From an uncultured Acidobacteriota bacterium (GTDB lineage: Bacteria > Acidobacteriota > Thermoanaerobaculia > UBA5066), in NCBI GenBank assembly GCA_903845115.1, contig CAIMWE010000013.1, forward strand, positions 1 through 64,000: a stretch of 64,000 nt of DNA, given 5' to 3'. Below the pieces are notes generated by a model that made no database searches, was not told where the DNA came from, and was given only the letters and a program-made list of their open reading frames with translations. The number at the start of each line of letters is the position of its first letter. The stretch's first letter is position 1. This document shows, piece after piece, positions 15,471 through 24,036 of this stretch. The position numbers were made by a program, and so were the translations under genes.

Positions 15471-16979
15471 CTACCGGCCCCGGGAGGCGCGGACCGCCGC
15501 GGAGAGCGCCTCGGCCTGATCCCACCGCCCCAGCTCCTCCGCGTGGCGGACCAGCTCGCCGGCCGACTCCCGGTAGTTCGGGTCGAGCGCGAGGGCCCGG
15601 GCGAGGTGGCGGGAGGCCTCGGCGTTCTTTCCCTCGCCGAGCGAGAGGAGCGCGAGGTTCCAGTGCGCCTTCGAGTTGGCCGGGAGGTCCCGGACGATCG
15701 CCTCCATCAGCGTCCGGTCGTCCTGCCAGTCGGGAAGGTGCTCGACGATCCGCGCCCCGCCCAGAAGGGCGAGGAGGACCCCCGCCAGGGCGGCGGAAAG
15801 CCTCGCCGCGGGCCGTCCCCTTCCCGCCCCGCGAAGAGCCTCCCCCGCCGCGGCGGCCGCGACGGCGATGCCGGCGGCGGGAAGAAAGAGGAGGCGCTCG
15901 GTGAACACAATGCCGGTTGGGAAGAGGAAGTTGGCGAACGGGACGTACGAAACGAGGGCCCAGACCAGGCCGAAGCCGGCCAGCGGCGCCCGCTTCCGGA
16001 CCGCCGGAACGAGGAGCAGAACGGCCGCGAGGGAGGCGGCCGAAACCAGGACCGCGGCGCCCCAGGCCACCGAGGAGGCGGAGAGGAGGTCGTCGACCAG
16101 GAAGGTCGTCCGCGAGTAGTCGGGGGAGAGCGTCGTCGGCCAGAACAGCCGGGCGACGGCGAGCGGGAACAGAGAGAGGGCTCCCATGAGGCGGTGAATC
16201 GGAGAGAGGGCCGCCAGCAGGTTGTCGGCCGGACTGATGCGGGACGCCGAGCCCGTCAGGAGCCCGCCCAGGACCGCCCACCGGGCGGCGAACGCCAGGG
16301 CGAAAGCCCCCCCCCACGCACAGGCCAGCCGACGGAGTTGCCGGGCCCTGGCCGGCCGGTCTTCCGGGGGCGGCTCGTCCGGGCCCCCTCCCACCCTGCC
16401 TTCGAAGAGGACGACGAGAGCCAGGAGGCCCGGGGCGACGAACGAGTTCTCCTTCGAGAGCAGCGCGAGAAGGAGCAGGGAGGCCGAGAGGACCGCCCGC
16501 CGCCTCAGGAGAAGCGCCCCGACGAGGAAGAGGAACGCGAGGACCTCGCCCCGCGCGGCGATCGAGAGGACCGGTTCCGACCGGACCGGGTGGCACGAGA
16601 GGAGGACGACCGACCACCAGCCCGCGAACGGGCTCGCTCCGAGCGAGCGGACGAGGAGGCCGAACAGGCCCGCACCCACGCCCGCGAGCAGGAGGTTCGC
16701 CGAGCGGAGAGGTCCCGGCTGCAGCCCGAACAGCCGGACGTCGAGGCCGAGCGAGAGGACCGTCACGGGCCGGTAGTTGACTCCCCGGGCGCCCTCGCCG
16801 TAAGCCCACGGCTGAGCGAGCGCCGACGAGAGGGATCTCTGCCCGGTCACCTCCGGGCAATCGAGGACGAACTTGCGGTCGTCCATCGAGAAGAGGAACG
16901 GGAGGGACGCGCCGTACAGGAGGAAGTGGAGGGCGACGCCCGCCACGACCATCCCGAGCCGCCCCGGAAAGCTCCTCAC
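15471..16979 (-). CDS. TMTC-like membrane glycosyltransferase with C-terminal TPR
   Basis: A 502-residue protein with about ten membrane helices followed by TPR-like sequence (SKAHWNLALLSLGEGKNAEA ... LALDPNYRES). NYRPVTVLSLGLD, LSKENSFVAPG, LSPDYS and PFANFLFPTGIVFTERLLF are marks of the TMTC/DUF1736 group of GT-C type transferases, which in animals mannosylate cadherins. An exported protein is the likely acceptor; the sugar is unknown. GTG at 16979 overlaps the PAP2 stop (GTGA), so the two are coupled. It is the last gene of the block behind the 19.6-kb sigma-54 promoter. Confidence 0.75.
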   Translation of the reverse strand: MRSFPGRLGMVVAGVALHFLLYGASLPFLFSMDDRKFVLDCPEVTGQRSLSSALAQPWAYGEGARGVNYRPVTVLSLGLDVRLFGLQPGPLRSANLLLAGVGAGLFGLLVRSLGASPFAGWWSVVLLSCHPVRSEPVLSIAARGEVLAFLFLVGALLLRRRAVLSASLLLLALLSKENSFVAPGLLALVVLFEGRVGGGPDEPPPEDRPARARQLRRLACAWGGAFALAFAARWAVLGGLLTGSASRISPADNLLAALSPIHRLMGALSLFPLAVARLFWPTTLSPDYSRTTFLVDDLLSASSVAWGAAVLVSAASLAAVLLLVPAVRKRAPLAGFGLVWALVSYVPFANFLFPTGIVFTERLLFLPAAGIAVAAAAAGEALRGAGRGRPAARLSAALAGVLLALLGGARIVEHLPDWQDDRTLMEAIVRDLPANSKAHWNLALLSLGEGKNAEASRHLARALALDPNYRESAGELVRHAEELGRWDQAEALSAAVRASRGR

Positions 16980-18046
16980 GATCTCGAGCCGCCGTCCGGG
17001 AAGACGCGTCGGCCGAAAGAGCAGGCCGCGAGGCCGAGTAGGATCCCCGCCCAACCGTCCACCAGGTAGTGATAGCCGGTCACCACGGAGCCGATCAGCA
17101 TGACGAGGACCACGACCACGTTTCCGACGAACCAGGGGCGCGAGGTCCAGCGGCTCGCCGCCGCGAAGACGGTCACGACGGCGAGGTGGAGGCTCGGGAA
17201 CGCCGCGACGGACCCGAACCTGACGACCCGGGGAGCGAGAGGATTTCGCACGAGCGACGAGAGCTCCTCGAACAGGACGCTCTGGACACCGACCGTCGCC
17301 GGCATGTGGCGGAGGACGTCCGCGAAGGCCTCTGACACGACGAAGACCGGCCCCCACGACGGGACGGCCAGGTAGACGATGCTCCCGGCGATCCACATCG
17401 ACGTGTAGGCCGCGAGGAAAGCCATCCTCCTCGGGAGCGTCGGGACCACCAGGAGGAGTGGGACCGACAGGACGATCAGGAAGAAATAGAGGCTCGAGTA
17501 GAACAGGTCGAGGAACTGCAGGAATCGGTGGTTGGTGAAGAGCTCCGTCGCCAGGACGCTCGGGCTGAGGCCGAAGAGGGCCGTCTGGTCGATGGTCCAG
17601 AGGGCGGCGTCCCAGGTCCGCGGGTTGATCAGGTGAATGAAGCTCTTCAGGAGGAAGTGGACGGACAGGACCGGGACCAGGGTCGCCGCCGCCCGCAGGA
17701 GGACGACAAGGTCCGTTCCCACGGTCGAAGGGGGCCGTCTCGAGGGCGCGAGGGATCGGCCCCTCCACCAGGACGCGGCGCGCCGCGCCGCCACGGCGAC
17801 CAGTCCGGCTGCGGCGATCACGGTGGCCGGCAACCGGCTCGCCAGCAACAGGGCCTTTCGCGGGTAGGTGACCGGAAGAAGTTCGAGGACAAGGCAGCCC
17901 GCTGCCACGTAGAGGAGCGCGGCCACCTCGTGCGGGAAGGGACGGAGGCTCCGCACCCGCACTTCGAGAGGCGGGCGCTCCGGCACGACTGGCCCCCGCA
18001 CGCCGGGCGAGATCACCGGCTCCTCGGAGTCGTGTCCCGAGCTCAC
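16976..18046 (-). CDS. PAP2-superfamily membrane phosphatase
   Basis: A 356-residue membrane protein with several helices and the PAP2 signatures FPSLHLAVV and, later, GYHYLVDGWAG, containing the catalytic His residues. The first motif (usually KxxxxxxRP) is weak, as in the inositol-phosphoryl-ceramide-synthase/DUF212-like branch. It probably removes or transfers phosphate on polyprenyl or lipid phosphates, which would suit recycling of the carrier used by the TMTC-like enzyme downstream. The start is uncertain: I use GTG at 18046, 40 bases after the FecR stop; other in-frame GTGs follow closely. Confidence 0.75.
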   Translation of the reverse strand: MSSGHDSEEPVISPGVRGPVVPERPPLEVRVRSLRPFPHEVAALLYVAAGCLVLELLPVTYPRKALLLASRLPATVIAAAGLVAVAARRAASWWRGRSLAPSRRPPSTVGTDLVVLLRAAATLVPVLSVHFLLKSFIHLINPRTWDAALWTIDQTALFGLSPSVLATELFTNHRFLQFLDLFYSSLYFFLIVLSVPLLLVVPTLPRRMAFLAAYTSMWIAGSIVYLAVPSWGPVFVVSEAFADVLRHMPATVGVQSVLFEELSSLVRNPLAPRVVRFGSVAAFPSLHLAVVTVFAAASRWTSRPWFVGNVVVVLVMLIGSVVTGYHYLVDGWAGILLGLAACSFGRRVFPDGGSRS

Positions 18047-18086
18047 CCTGCGAGCGACCTCAACGGTTCCATCGGCCTTCCCGCCC

Positions 18087-18839
18087 CTACGGACCCTTTC
18101 CGCCCCGCGGCTGACCGGCAGGGGGGGCGCCGCCGGGTGCGCCCATGCCGCCCATCCCTCCCGGACCAGCAGGGCTTCCCCCCTGGCCCTGCCCCGGGCT
18201 CCCCGGACGCTGCTGTCCGCCCGGCTGCTGCCCTTGCCCCATGCCTCCGGAGCGGCTTCCCCAGTTGCCCTCGTTGATTCCCATCGGTCCCATGGGAGCC
18301 GACCGGGGAGCGACGCCGGGCCCGAACGCGCAGTATTCCCCCTTGAGGACCCTGAGGGGGGCGATCCCAGGCGAGCTGGAGACGACTTCCACGATCCCCT
18401 CGAAGACGGCGAGCGAGGTCCGCCCCGACTCGTCGACCTGGACGCCGTACCTCGTCCCACGGACCGCGAGGAGAGCCCCGGGCGTCGCGACGCGACGCTC
18501 CACCGGCTCGGCTCCCGTCAGCACGTCGAAAAAGGCCTTCACCTTCCCCTTCTCGAGGACGAGGAGGACGCCGGGGTCGTCGCTCGCCAGCTTCACCCGG
18601 GTCCCGGAGGAGATCTCGAATCGCGACGCCCGCTCCGGCACCGAGATCACCGCGCGCCCCAGCCATCCCGTCCGGACCTGGTCGCCGGAGGCCGCTGCCT
18701 CGCCGGCTGCCACCCTCTGCTCCTGCTTCTCGTCCGAGGCCGGCGAGCGGTAGACGGCGCCCTTCACCTCGTCGAACCGGTACGTGAACGGCGCCGCGGC
18801 CGAAGCGAGAACCAGCAAGAGAACGGTCGGTCCGATCAC
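18087..18839 (-). CDS. FecR-domain exported protein with Gly/Pro/Gln/Met-rich tail
   Basis: A 250-residue protein with an N-terminal signal or anchor (MIGPTVLLLVLASAAAPF). Residues 25-165 are FecR-like: a GDQVRTGWLGRAVIS segment, EISSGTRVKL, VATPGALLAVRGTRYGVQV and VFEGIVEV are hallmarks. From about 180 on it is low-complexity (GGMGQGQQPGGQQ ... GGMGGMGAPGG). FecR domains bind sugars or sense signals in the periplasm. It lies between the Gly/Met-rich secreted protein and the PAP2 gene in the same direction. GTG at 18839 has AAAGGGGGG 3 bases upstream. Confidence 0.75.
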   Translation of the reverse strand: MIGPTVLLLVLASAAAPFTYRFDEVKGAVYRSPASDEKQEQRVAAGEAAASGDQVRTGWLGRAVISVPERASRFEISSGTRVKLASDDPGVLLVLEKGKVKAFFDVLTGAEPVERRVATPGALLAVRGTRYGVQVDESGRTSLAVFEGIVEVVSSSPGIAPLRVLKGEYCAFGPGVAPRSAPMGPMGINEGNWGSRSGGMGQGQQPGGQQRPGSPGQGQGGSPAGPGGMGGMGAPGGAPPAGQPRGGKGP

Positions 18840-18957
18840 GGGCCCCCCTTTCCGGATCCATGAACGTTACCCCACTCTCCGACGAGGAAGGGCCCGGAGG
18901 GGCGCGAACGCCTCACCGGGCCGACAGGCTCACCCCTCGGAGCCGTATCGAGAGGGC

Positions 18958-19533
18958 CTAGTCGAGCGAGAGGGTCCAGAGGATGCTGCCGCTCAGGCTG
19001 AGCGAAACGAGCGAGCGGGACCCCATCTGCGCGCCGCCCGTGGAGGTGGAGGACTTCGACACGACGGCGAGGAGACCGGTGGGCGTCACGGTCAGGCCTC
19101 CGACCGATCCGTCGAAGGACGTGCTCCAGACCTGGGCCCCGGCGAGGCTCAGCCCCACGACGGACGAGGTGCTGGAGGTAGACGACTCCGGAGCGACGGC
19201 CACCGCGACGAGGCCGGCGGGCGTGGCGATCTGGCGGATCTCGGACGGGGGGGTCCAGGTCCAGGCGACCGATCCCGAGGTGCCGACCGCGACGAGCTGG
19301 ACACTGACGGTGGTCGTCGAGCCGGACGTGGTCACGGTCCTCTTCTGGTAGAGCGCCTTGCCGTCGCTCGCGACCGAGATCGGACAGGCGTCAGGGCCAC
19401 CCGGCCCCATCCCGCCGCCGGGGCCGCCGGCTCCCGGACCGTTCCCCATTCCGCTCCCGCCTCCCATGGCGAACGCGGACGTGGCGAGGACGAGCGTGGA
19501 AAGCGCGATGGCGAAGAAACGTGCAGTTTTCAT
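18958..19533 (-). CDS. small secreted Gly/Met-rich protein, sigma-54 controlled
   Basis: A 191-residue protein of unknown function. Residues 1-22 are a clear signal peptide (FFAIALSTLVLATSAFA). A low-complexity segment rich in Gly, Met and Pro follows (MGGGSGMGNGPGAGGPGGG), then one Cys (DACPIS), then Ser/Thr-rich beta-strand sequence with VAWTWTPPSEIRQIATP and VWSTSFDGSVGGLTVTP, resembling single blades of a PQQ/WD-like propeller. ATG at 19533 has GGAGG 10 bases upstream. It is the first gene behind a -24/-12 promoter, directly after the regulator gene, so it is the probable main target of the two-component pair. Confidence 0.7.
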   Translation of the reverse strand: MKTARFFAIALSTLVLATSAFAMGGGSGMGNGPGAGGPGGGMGPGGPDACPISVASDGKALYQKRTVTTSGSTTTVSVQLVAVGTSGSVAWTWTPPSEIRQIATPAGLVAVAVAPESSTSSTSSVVGLSLAGAQVWSTSFDGSVGGLTVTPTGLLAVVSKSSTSTGGAQMGSRSLVSLSLSGSILWTLSLD

Positions 19534-19590
19534 CGAGTCGATTCCTCCGGCTCGAGCCGTCTCTGGGACCGCCCGGCCGACAGGGTCATC

Positions 19591-19605
19591 TCAATTTCCG
19601 TGCCA
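19591..19605 (-). promoter_or_regulatory. sigma-54 type -24/-12 promoter behind the NtrC-type regulator gene
   Basis: Minus strand TGGCACGGAAATTGA: a perfect TGGCAC, 5 bases, TTG, with A for the -12 C. The predicted start near 19579 gives a leader of about 46 bases to the ATG at 19533. Confidence 0.65.
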
Positions 19606-19633
19606 GCCAGAAAGCCCGTTCCGAGGCCCGTTT

Positions 19634-19650
19634 CGGGTCAGGGTGACCCG
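19634..19650. promoter_or_regulatory. 17-bp palindrome upstream of the sigma-54 promoter
   Basis: CGGGTCA-GGG-TGACCCG, perfect 7-bp arms with a 3-bp centre, 28 bp above the -24 element. This is a likely binding site for the adjacent NtrC-type activator. Confidence 0.5.
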
Positions 19651-19733
19651 CCCGACCGCAACTGGAACGGGACAGCGCGGGGCGAAACGACCCACCTCTC
19701 GCCTCGGTGCGGACCGCGACGGGCCGCGAGGTT

Positions 19734-21116
19734 CTACTCGGCGTCGCCTCCGTCGGAAAATGGACCGGCGGCCGGCTCGCGCAGCTTCCGCGCCAGTGTC
19801 TTGCGCTCGATGCCGAGCAGACGGGCCGCTTCGCTCTTGTTACCCCCCGTGAAATCGAGGACCGAGAGGACGTAGACCCGCTCGGCCTCCTCCAGCGTCA
19901 GCGGGCTGCTCGGCCGGAACGCGGGGAAGAGCGGCGCAGCCGGTCCGGTGGCGGGCGGCGCGTCGGTCCCGGGCGAGCCGAGGAGGGCGCCGGCCGCCGC
20001 CGGGTCCGACAGCGATCCGGCGTCGATCAAGACCCGGCGGACGACGTGGCCGAGCTCGCGGACGTTTCCGGGCCACGGGTGACGCGCGAGCCGGGCGAGG
20101 AACTCCTCGCTCGCGGGAGCGGAGCGGGTCAGCCCCAGCTCCGGGGCGAGCCGCGAGCGGAAGTGCTCGACGAGGCGCGGGAGATCAGAGAGACGCTCGC
20201 GGAGGGGCGGGATCCGGATCTCGTAGCCCGCCAGCCGGAAGTAGAGATCCTGGCGGAAGCGCCCCTCCTCGACCATCCGCGGCAGGTCGCGATGGGTCGC
20301 GCCGACCACCCGCACGTCGGCGGGCTCGCCCCGCTCGGCTCCGACCGGCGTCACGAGGCCGTCCTCGAGGAAGCGGAGGAGCTTCACCTGGAAAGCGGCC
20401 GAGACCTCCCCCGTCTCGTCGAGGAACGCGGTGCCGCCGTCGGCGAGGGAGAGGGCGCCTCTCCGGTCCCGCGAGGCGTCGGTGAAGGCGCCCCGCCGGT
20501 GGCCGAACAGCTCGCTCTCGAGAAGGGTGTCGGGGATCGCCCCGCAGTGAACCGGGACGAGCTCCCCCGTCCGGCCGCTGAAGCGGTGGAGCGCCCGGGC
20601 CACCAGCTCCTTCCCCGTCCCGGTCTCCCCCAGGACGAGGACCGGGACGCGGAGCGGCGCGACGCGGGCCACCGCCTTGTAGACCTCGACGATCGCCGGG
20701 TGCGAGCCGACGATGAGGCTGGCCGGGCCGACGTCCTCCGGCTCCTCCGGCGAGGGCGCGGCCGCGACCGCCGCGCGGACGCGCTCGACCAGGCGGGCGA
20801 CGTCGAAGGGCTTCGCGAGGTAGTCGAACGCGCCGACGCGGGCCGCCTCGGCTGCCGTCTCGACGGAGCCCCGGGCCGTCATCAGGATCACCGGCACCGG
20901 CTCCGGGAGGCGCCGGGTCTCGGCGAGGACCGCGAGTCCGTCCTCTCCCGGCATGTAGATGTCGCACAGGACGAGGTCGGGCCGGCCGCGCGAGAGGGCC
21001 TGGCGCGCCTCGGCCGCGCTCGCCGCGCGGATCACGGTGTAGCCGCTCTTCTCGAGCGCGAGGGCCGCCATCTCTCGAATGGCGGTGTCGTCGTCGACGA
21101 CGAGGACCGTCTTCAT
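19734..21116 (-). CDS. NtrC-family sigma-54-dependent response regulator
   Basis: A 460-residue regulator with three domains. The receiver (1-120) has the acceptor Asp52 in VLCDIYMP and Lys102 in AKPF. The AAA+ domain has Walker A GETGTGKE (163-170), Walker B FLDE (231-234) and the sigma-54 contact loop GAFTDA (209-214; the commonest form is GAFTGA). A Fis-type helix-turn-helix closes it (NKSEAARLLGIERKTLARKL). On phosphorylation such proteins bind enhancers and remodel sigma-54 polymerase. ATG at 21116 overlaps the kinase stop (ATGA), so the two form a cognate pair. The -24/-12 element at 19.6 kb follows directly. Confidence 0.93.
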   Translation of the reverse strand: MKTVLVVDDDTAIREMAALALEKSGYTVIRAASAAEARQALSRGRPDLVLCDIYMPGEDGLAVLAETRRLPEPVPVILMTARGSVETAAEAARVGAFDYLAKPFDVARLVERVRAAVAAAPSPEEPEDVGPASLIVGSHPAIVEVYKAVARVAPLRVPVLVLGETGTGKELVARALHRFSGRTGELVPVHCGAIPDTLLESELFGHRRGAFTDASRDRRGALSLADGGTAFLDETGEVSAAFQVKLLRFLEDGLVTPVGAERGEPADVRVVGATHRDLPRMVEEGRFRQDLYFRLAGYEIRIPPLRERLSDLPRLVEHFRSRLAPELGLTRSAPASEEFLARLARHPWPGNVRELGHVVRRVLIDAGSLSDPAAAGALLGSPGTDAPPATGPAAPLFPAFRPSSPLTLEEAERVYVLSVLDFTGGNKSEAARLLGIERKTLARKLREPAAGPFSDGGDAE

Positions 21117-22912
21117 GCACGCCCTCCAGGGGCCAGCGGGATGATCACCCGGAAGAGGCTTCCGCCGGTAGGAGGCGCTTCCAGCTCCACGCGCCCCCGG
21201 TGCCAGCCCGCCACCTCCGACACGAAGGCGAGGCCGAGCCCGAGTCCCGGCGCGGCTGCGGCCGCCGAGCCGCGGGCGAACCGGCGAAAGACGGCGGTGC
21301 GCTCTTCGCGAGGGATTCCCGGCCCGCGGTCCCGCACTTCGAGCGCCGCCCCCTCGGAAGTGGTCCTCAGGACGAGGTCGACCGGCTCCGAGGGAGGGGA
21401 GAACTTGAACGCGTTCCCGACCAGGTTGTCCACGAGGCGGGAGAGGAGGGCCGGATCCCCCCGGACGGCGAGCCCGCCCTCGATCGACGGGACGAGGCGG
21501 CCTCCTCCGCCCAGGACGCCCGCGCGCGCGATCGCCAGAGCCGACAGGTCGACCCGGACGGCGTGGGCCGCGAACTCCTTCAGCTTCAGGCGCTCGAGGT
21601 CGAGGAGCCCCTCCACCATCTCGGAGAGGCGGTTCGCCTCGCTCTCGACCAGGCCGGCCACGCGCCGCCGCTCCCTTTCCGTCAGGTCGTAGCCCGCCAG
21701 CAGCTGCGCCAGCCCCTTCACCGACGTCAGCGGCGTCCTCAGCTCGTGGGCCACGACGCGCCGCGCCTCGGAGGCGTCCCGGCGATCCGCCTCGAGCGAC
21801 GCGGCCAGGTCCGACAGCTCGCCGACGCGCTTCCTGGCGGACGCCGTCTCGCGCTGGAACCGGCCTGCCGCCAGCGCCTCCCAGGCCGTGGCCAGGACGA
21901 CCACGGGCAGCACCGCCGCCGTGGCGGCCAGCTCGAACCCGGCCCCCGCGGCGACCCATTCGAACGCGAACGGAGTTAGCGCCGCGAGGGCCATGAGGGG
22001 GACCCGGGCTCCCCCGCTCACCGTTCCGGCGGCAGCGACCAGGACCGCGGCCACCACTGCCAGCGCCCCCGCGACCACCGGCGGAAGGGGGGAGAGGAGG
22101 TCGCCGGCGAGGATCGACTCCGCGGCCTCCGCCTGCGCGACCACCCCCGGCTCCGACCCGCCTCGCTCCGTGAGCGGCGTGACGACGCGGTCCCCGAGTC
22201 CCGCGGCGCTGGCTCCGACGAAGACGACCTTCCCTTCCAGGACGCGACCGGCTTCCGGCTGGCGGAGAAGCCGGGCCGCCGGGACGACCGGCACCGTGCC
22301 GACGGCGCGGAACCCGGGGCGGAGGAAGGTCCCGACGGGAATCGGTCTTTCGGGCTCTAGAAGTCTGGCCGCCGCGAGCGAGAGGGCCGGGAGCGAGAGG
22401 GGCTGAAGCGAAGGGCCCGCCGCCTCCCGCGTCGCGGCGAGGCGCCGCACCACCCCGTCCCGGTCCAGATCGAAGGCCACGTGCGCGAGGACGGCGGCTC
22501 GCCCCAGGGACGGCGACGGGAGGAGCCAGCGTCCCCGGTCCGAGATCCCCGCGCCCAGGGCGGACGGGATGCTGGCGAGCGCCGCCGCGAGAAGGGGGTC
22601 CCCCTCCCGCGCTTCCGGGAGGAGCAGGTCGATCACGACGCCGCGGGCGCCCGCCTTTCCGGCCGCGTCGAGCAGGGCGGCGAGCTTCGCTCGCTCCCAG
22701 GGCCAGGCCCCTTCGGCCCGGAGCGATGGCTCGTCGACCAGGACGACGGCCACGCGGGAGGCAGGCACCCGAGGCTGCCGCCGGAGGATCGCGTCGTGGA
22801 CCGGCAGCTCGACGGGACGGAGGAGCCCCGAGACGGCCAGCAGAGCCGCACACACTCCCGCGGCGGCCGTCCCGACCGCGGGATGGAGTGTCCGTTCTCT
22901 CGTCACCGGCAC
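21113..22912 (-). CDS. CHASE2-domain sensor histidine kinase
   Basis: A 599-residue kinase. A membrane helix (about 13-33) precedes a large extracytoplasmic CHASE2 domain (VAVVLVDEPSLRAEGAWPW, GARGVVIDLLLPE, GKVVFVGASAAGLGDRVVTPL), followed by three closely spaced helices (about 275-350), a coiled linker, the H-box VVAHELRTPLTSVKG and an ATPase domain (LVDNLVGNAFKFS, RDRGPGIPREE, GLGLGLAFVSEVA). CHASE2 senses an unknown extracellular signal. GTG at 22912 is the start; no strong Shine-Dalgarno. It is coupled by ATGA to the NtrC-type regulator. Confidence 0.88.
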   Translation of the reverse strand: MPVTRERTLHPAVGTAAAGVCAALLAVSGLLRPVELPVHDAILRRQPRVPASRVAVVLVDEPSLRAEGAWPWERAKLAALLDAAGKAGARGVVIDLLLPEAREGDPLLAAALASIPSALGAGISDRGRWLLPSPSLGRAAVLAHVAFDLDRDGVVRRLAATREAAGPSLQPLSLPALSLAAARLLEPERPIPVGTFLRPGFRAVGTVPVVPAARLLRQPEAGRVLEGKVVFVGASAAGLGDRVVTPLTERGGSEPGVVAQAEAAESILAGDLLSPLPPVVAGALAVVAAVLVAAAGTVSGGARVPLMALAALTPFAFEWVAAGAGFELAATAAVLPVVVLATAWEALAAGRFQRETASARKRVGELSDLAASLEADRRDASEARRVVAHELRTPLTSVKGLAQLLAGYDLTERERRRVAGLVESEANRLSEMVEGLLDLERLKLKEFAAHAVRVDLSALAIARAGVLGGGGRLVPSIEGGLAVRGDPALLSRLVDNLVGNAFKFSPPSEPVDLVLRTTSEGAALEVRDRGPGIPREERTAVFRRFARGSAAAAAPGLGLGLAFVSEVAGWHRGRVELEAPPTGGSLFRVIIPLAPGGRA

Positions 22913-23068
22913 CGCACGGATTCCATCATTTCACGCCCGGGGACCCCCACCGTTCCCCCGATCGCCTCGGCATTCCGTGGTCTCCGGCGCTGAGGGCGGG
23001 CCAGCAGACCTCGACCGGCGGCATCCTGTGCCTCGTCGTCGAGCTGGACTGACCCGCTGCCCGCCTGC

Positions 23069-23995
23069 CTACTGCCCGCCGGACACCAGGTTCATGCCGG
23101 TGCCCATGCCGCCCCCCATCCCACGGCCGCCGTTCATCATGCTGCCCATGACGACGTAGCCGTCGTTGGTGACGTTGTCGTTCACGACGGCGTAGGACAT
23201 CACCATGCCGCCGGTGCCCTGGTTCATCCGCACGCGGATCTGGAGGCCTGCGTCGCCGACCGGGAGCTTCGAATGGACGTTCGCCAGGACGTCGTTGAAC
23301 TGGTGCGACGAGTAGCCCGCCAGCGTGAACGGGAGACTCTTCGCGCCGGTGCCCGCCGGCGTCGTCCCGTCCGCGTCGACGATCTCGACGACTCCCGCCG
23401 CTCCCGTCGACGCCGTGGCGACGACGTTCACGTTGACGCGGTTTCCGGGCTCCGGCAGGAGGCCGAGCATGTACATGGCGTACTCGTTCGTGCCGTAGGA
23501 GCCGCCCGACGGCATCGAGGTCATCCCCCTCCGGCTCGGCATCCCCATGAAGGCGAGACCATAGGCCCCCGCGCCGGACTGGTTGTAGACCCTGACGGTC
23601 GCCGAGACCGGGAAGCTCGCCGCGACGCGGATCGCCCCGAACGCCGTCTGGAGGCCGAACTTCTCGTGGAGGACGTCCGGAAGGTACGTGATCGGCTGCG
23701 TGAGGCTGATGGTCGCCGTGGCGGTGGGCGCCGACGTCGCCGAGTCCGTGGCGTGGAAGTAGAGCGTGGCCGTTCCGGTCCCGCCCGCCTTGATCCAGAG
23801 GTCGGTGACGAAGAACGAGCTGAACTGGCCGGCTCCGCGGACGCCCGCCGGGATGATCAGGTCCTCGGAACCGTTCGTCATCCCGTCGCCGGGACCGCCC
23901 GTCCCGCCCCCCCCGCCCATCTGGGCAAGGGCCGGGAGCGTCGCGAGGGAGCCGGCGAGGGCGACCGCACCGAGGAACGACTTGAGACAACGCAT
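23069..23995 (-). CDS. secreted protein with one acidobacterial-type beta module, Gly/Met-rich ends
   Basis: A 308-residue protein. Signal peptide 1-25 (FLGAVALAGSLATLPALAQ), then a Gly-rich stretch (MGGGGGTGGPGDGM), then a module starting DLIIPAGVRGAGQFSSFFVTD and containing YLPDVLHEKFG...GAIRVAASFPVSATVRVYNQ and YSSHQFNDVL. The order of motifs matches the two C-terminal modules of the protease at 44722-47319 (WILPSSARAAGQGGAFYTTD, DVLGNLFG, GAIRISS, LNILGQ). It ends in GGRGMGGGMGTGMN. ATG at 23995 has AAGGAG 6 bases upstream. No function is known; it probably is a surface or matrix protein. It lies upstream of, and in line with, the CHASE2 pair. Confidence 0.7.
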   Translation of the reverse strand: MRCLKSFLGAVALAGSLATLPALAQMGGGGGTGGPGDGMTNGSEDLIIPAGVRGAGQFSSFFVTDLWIKAGGTGTATLYFHATDSATSAPTATATISLTQPITYLPDVLHEKFGLQTAFGAIRVAASFPVSATVRVYNQSGAGAYGLAFMGMPSRRGMTSMPSGGSYGTNEYAMYMLGLLPEPGNRVNVNVVATASTGAAGVVEIVDADGTTPAGTGAKSLPFTLAGYSSHQFNDVLANVHSKLPVGDAGLQIRVRMNQGTGGMVMSYAVVNDNVTNDGYVVMGSMMNGGRGMGGGMGTGMNLVSGGQ

Positions 23996-24036
23996 GAAGG
24001 TCTCCTTCTTCTCGGACCGCTGGCGGCCGAGGGCCC

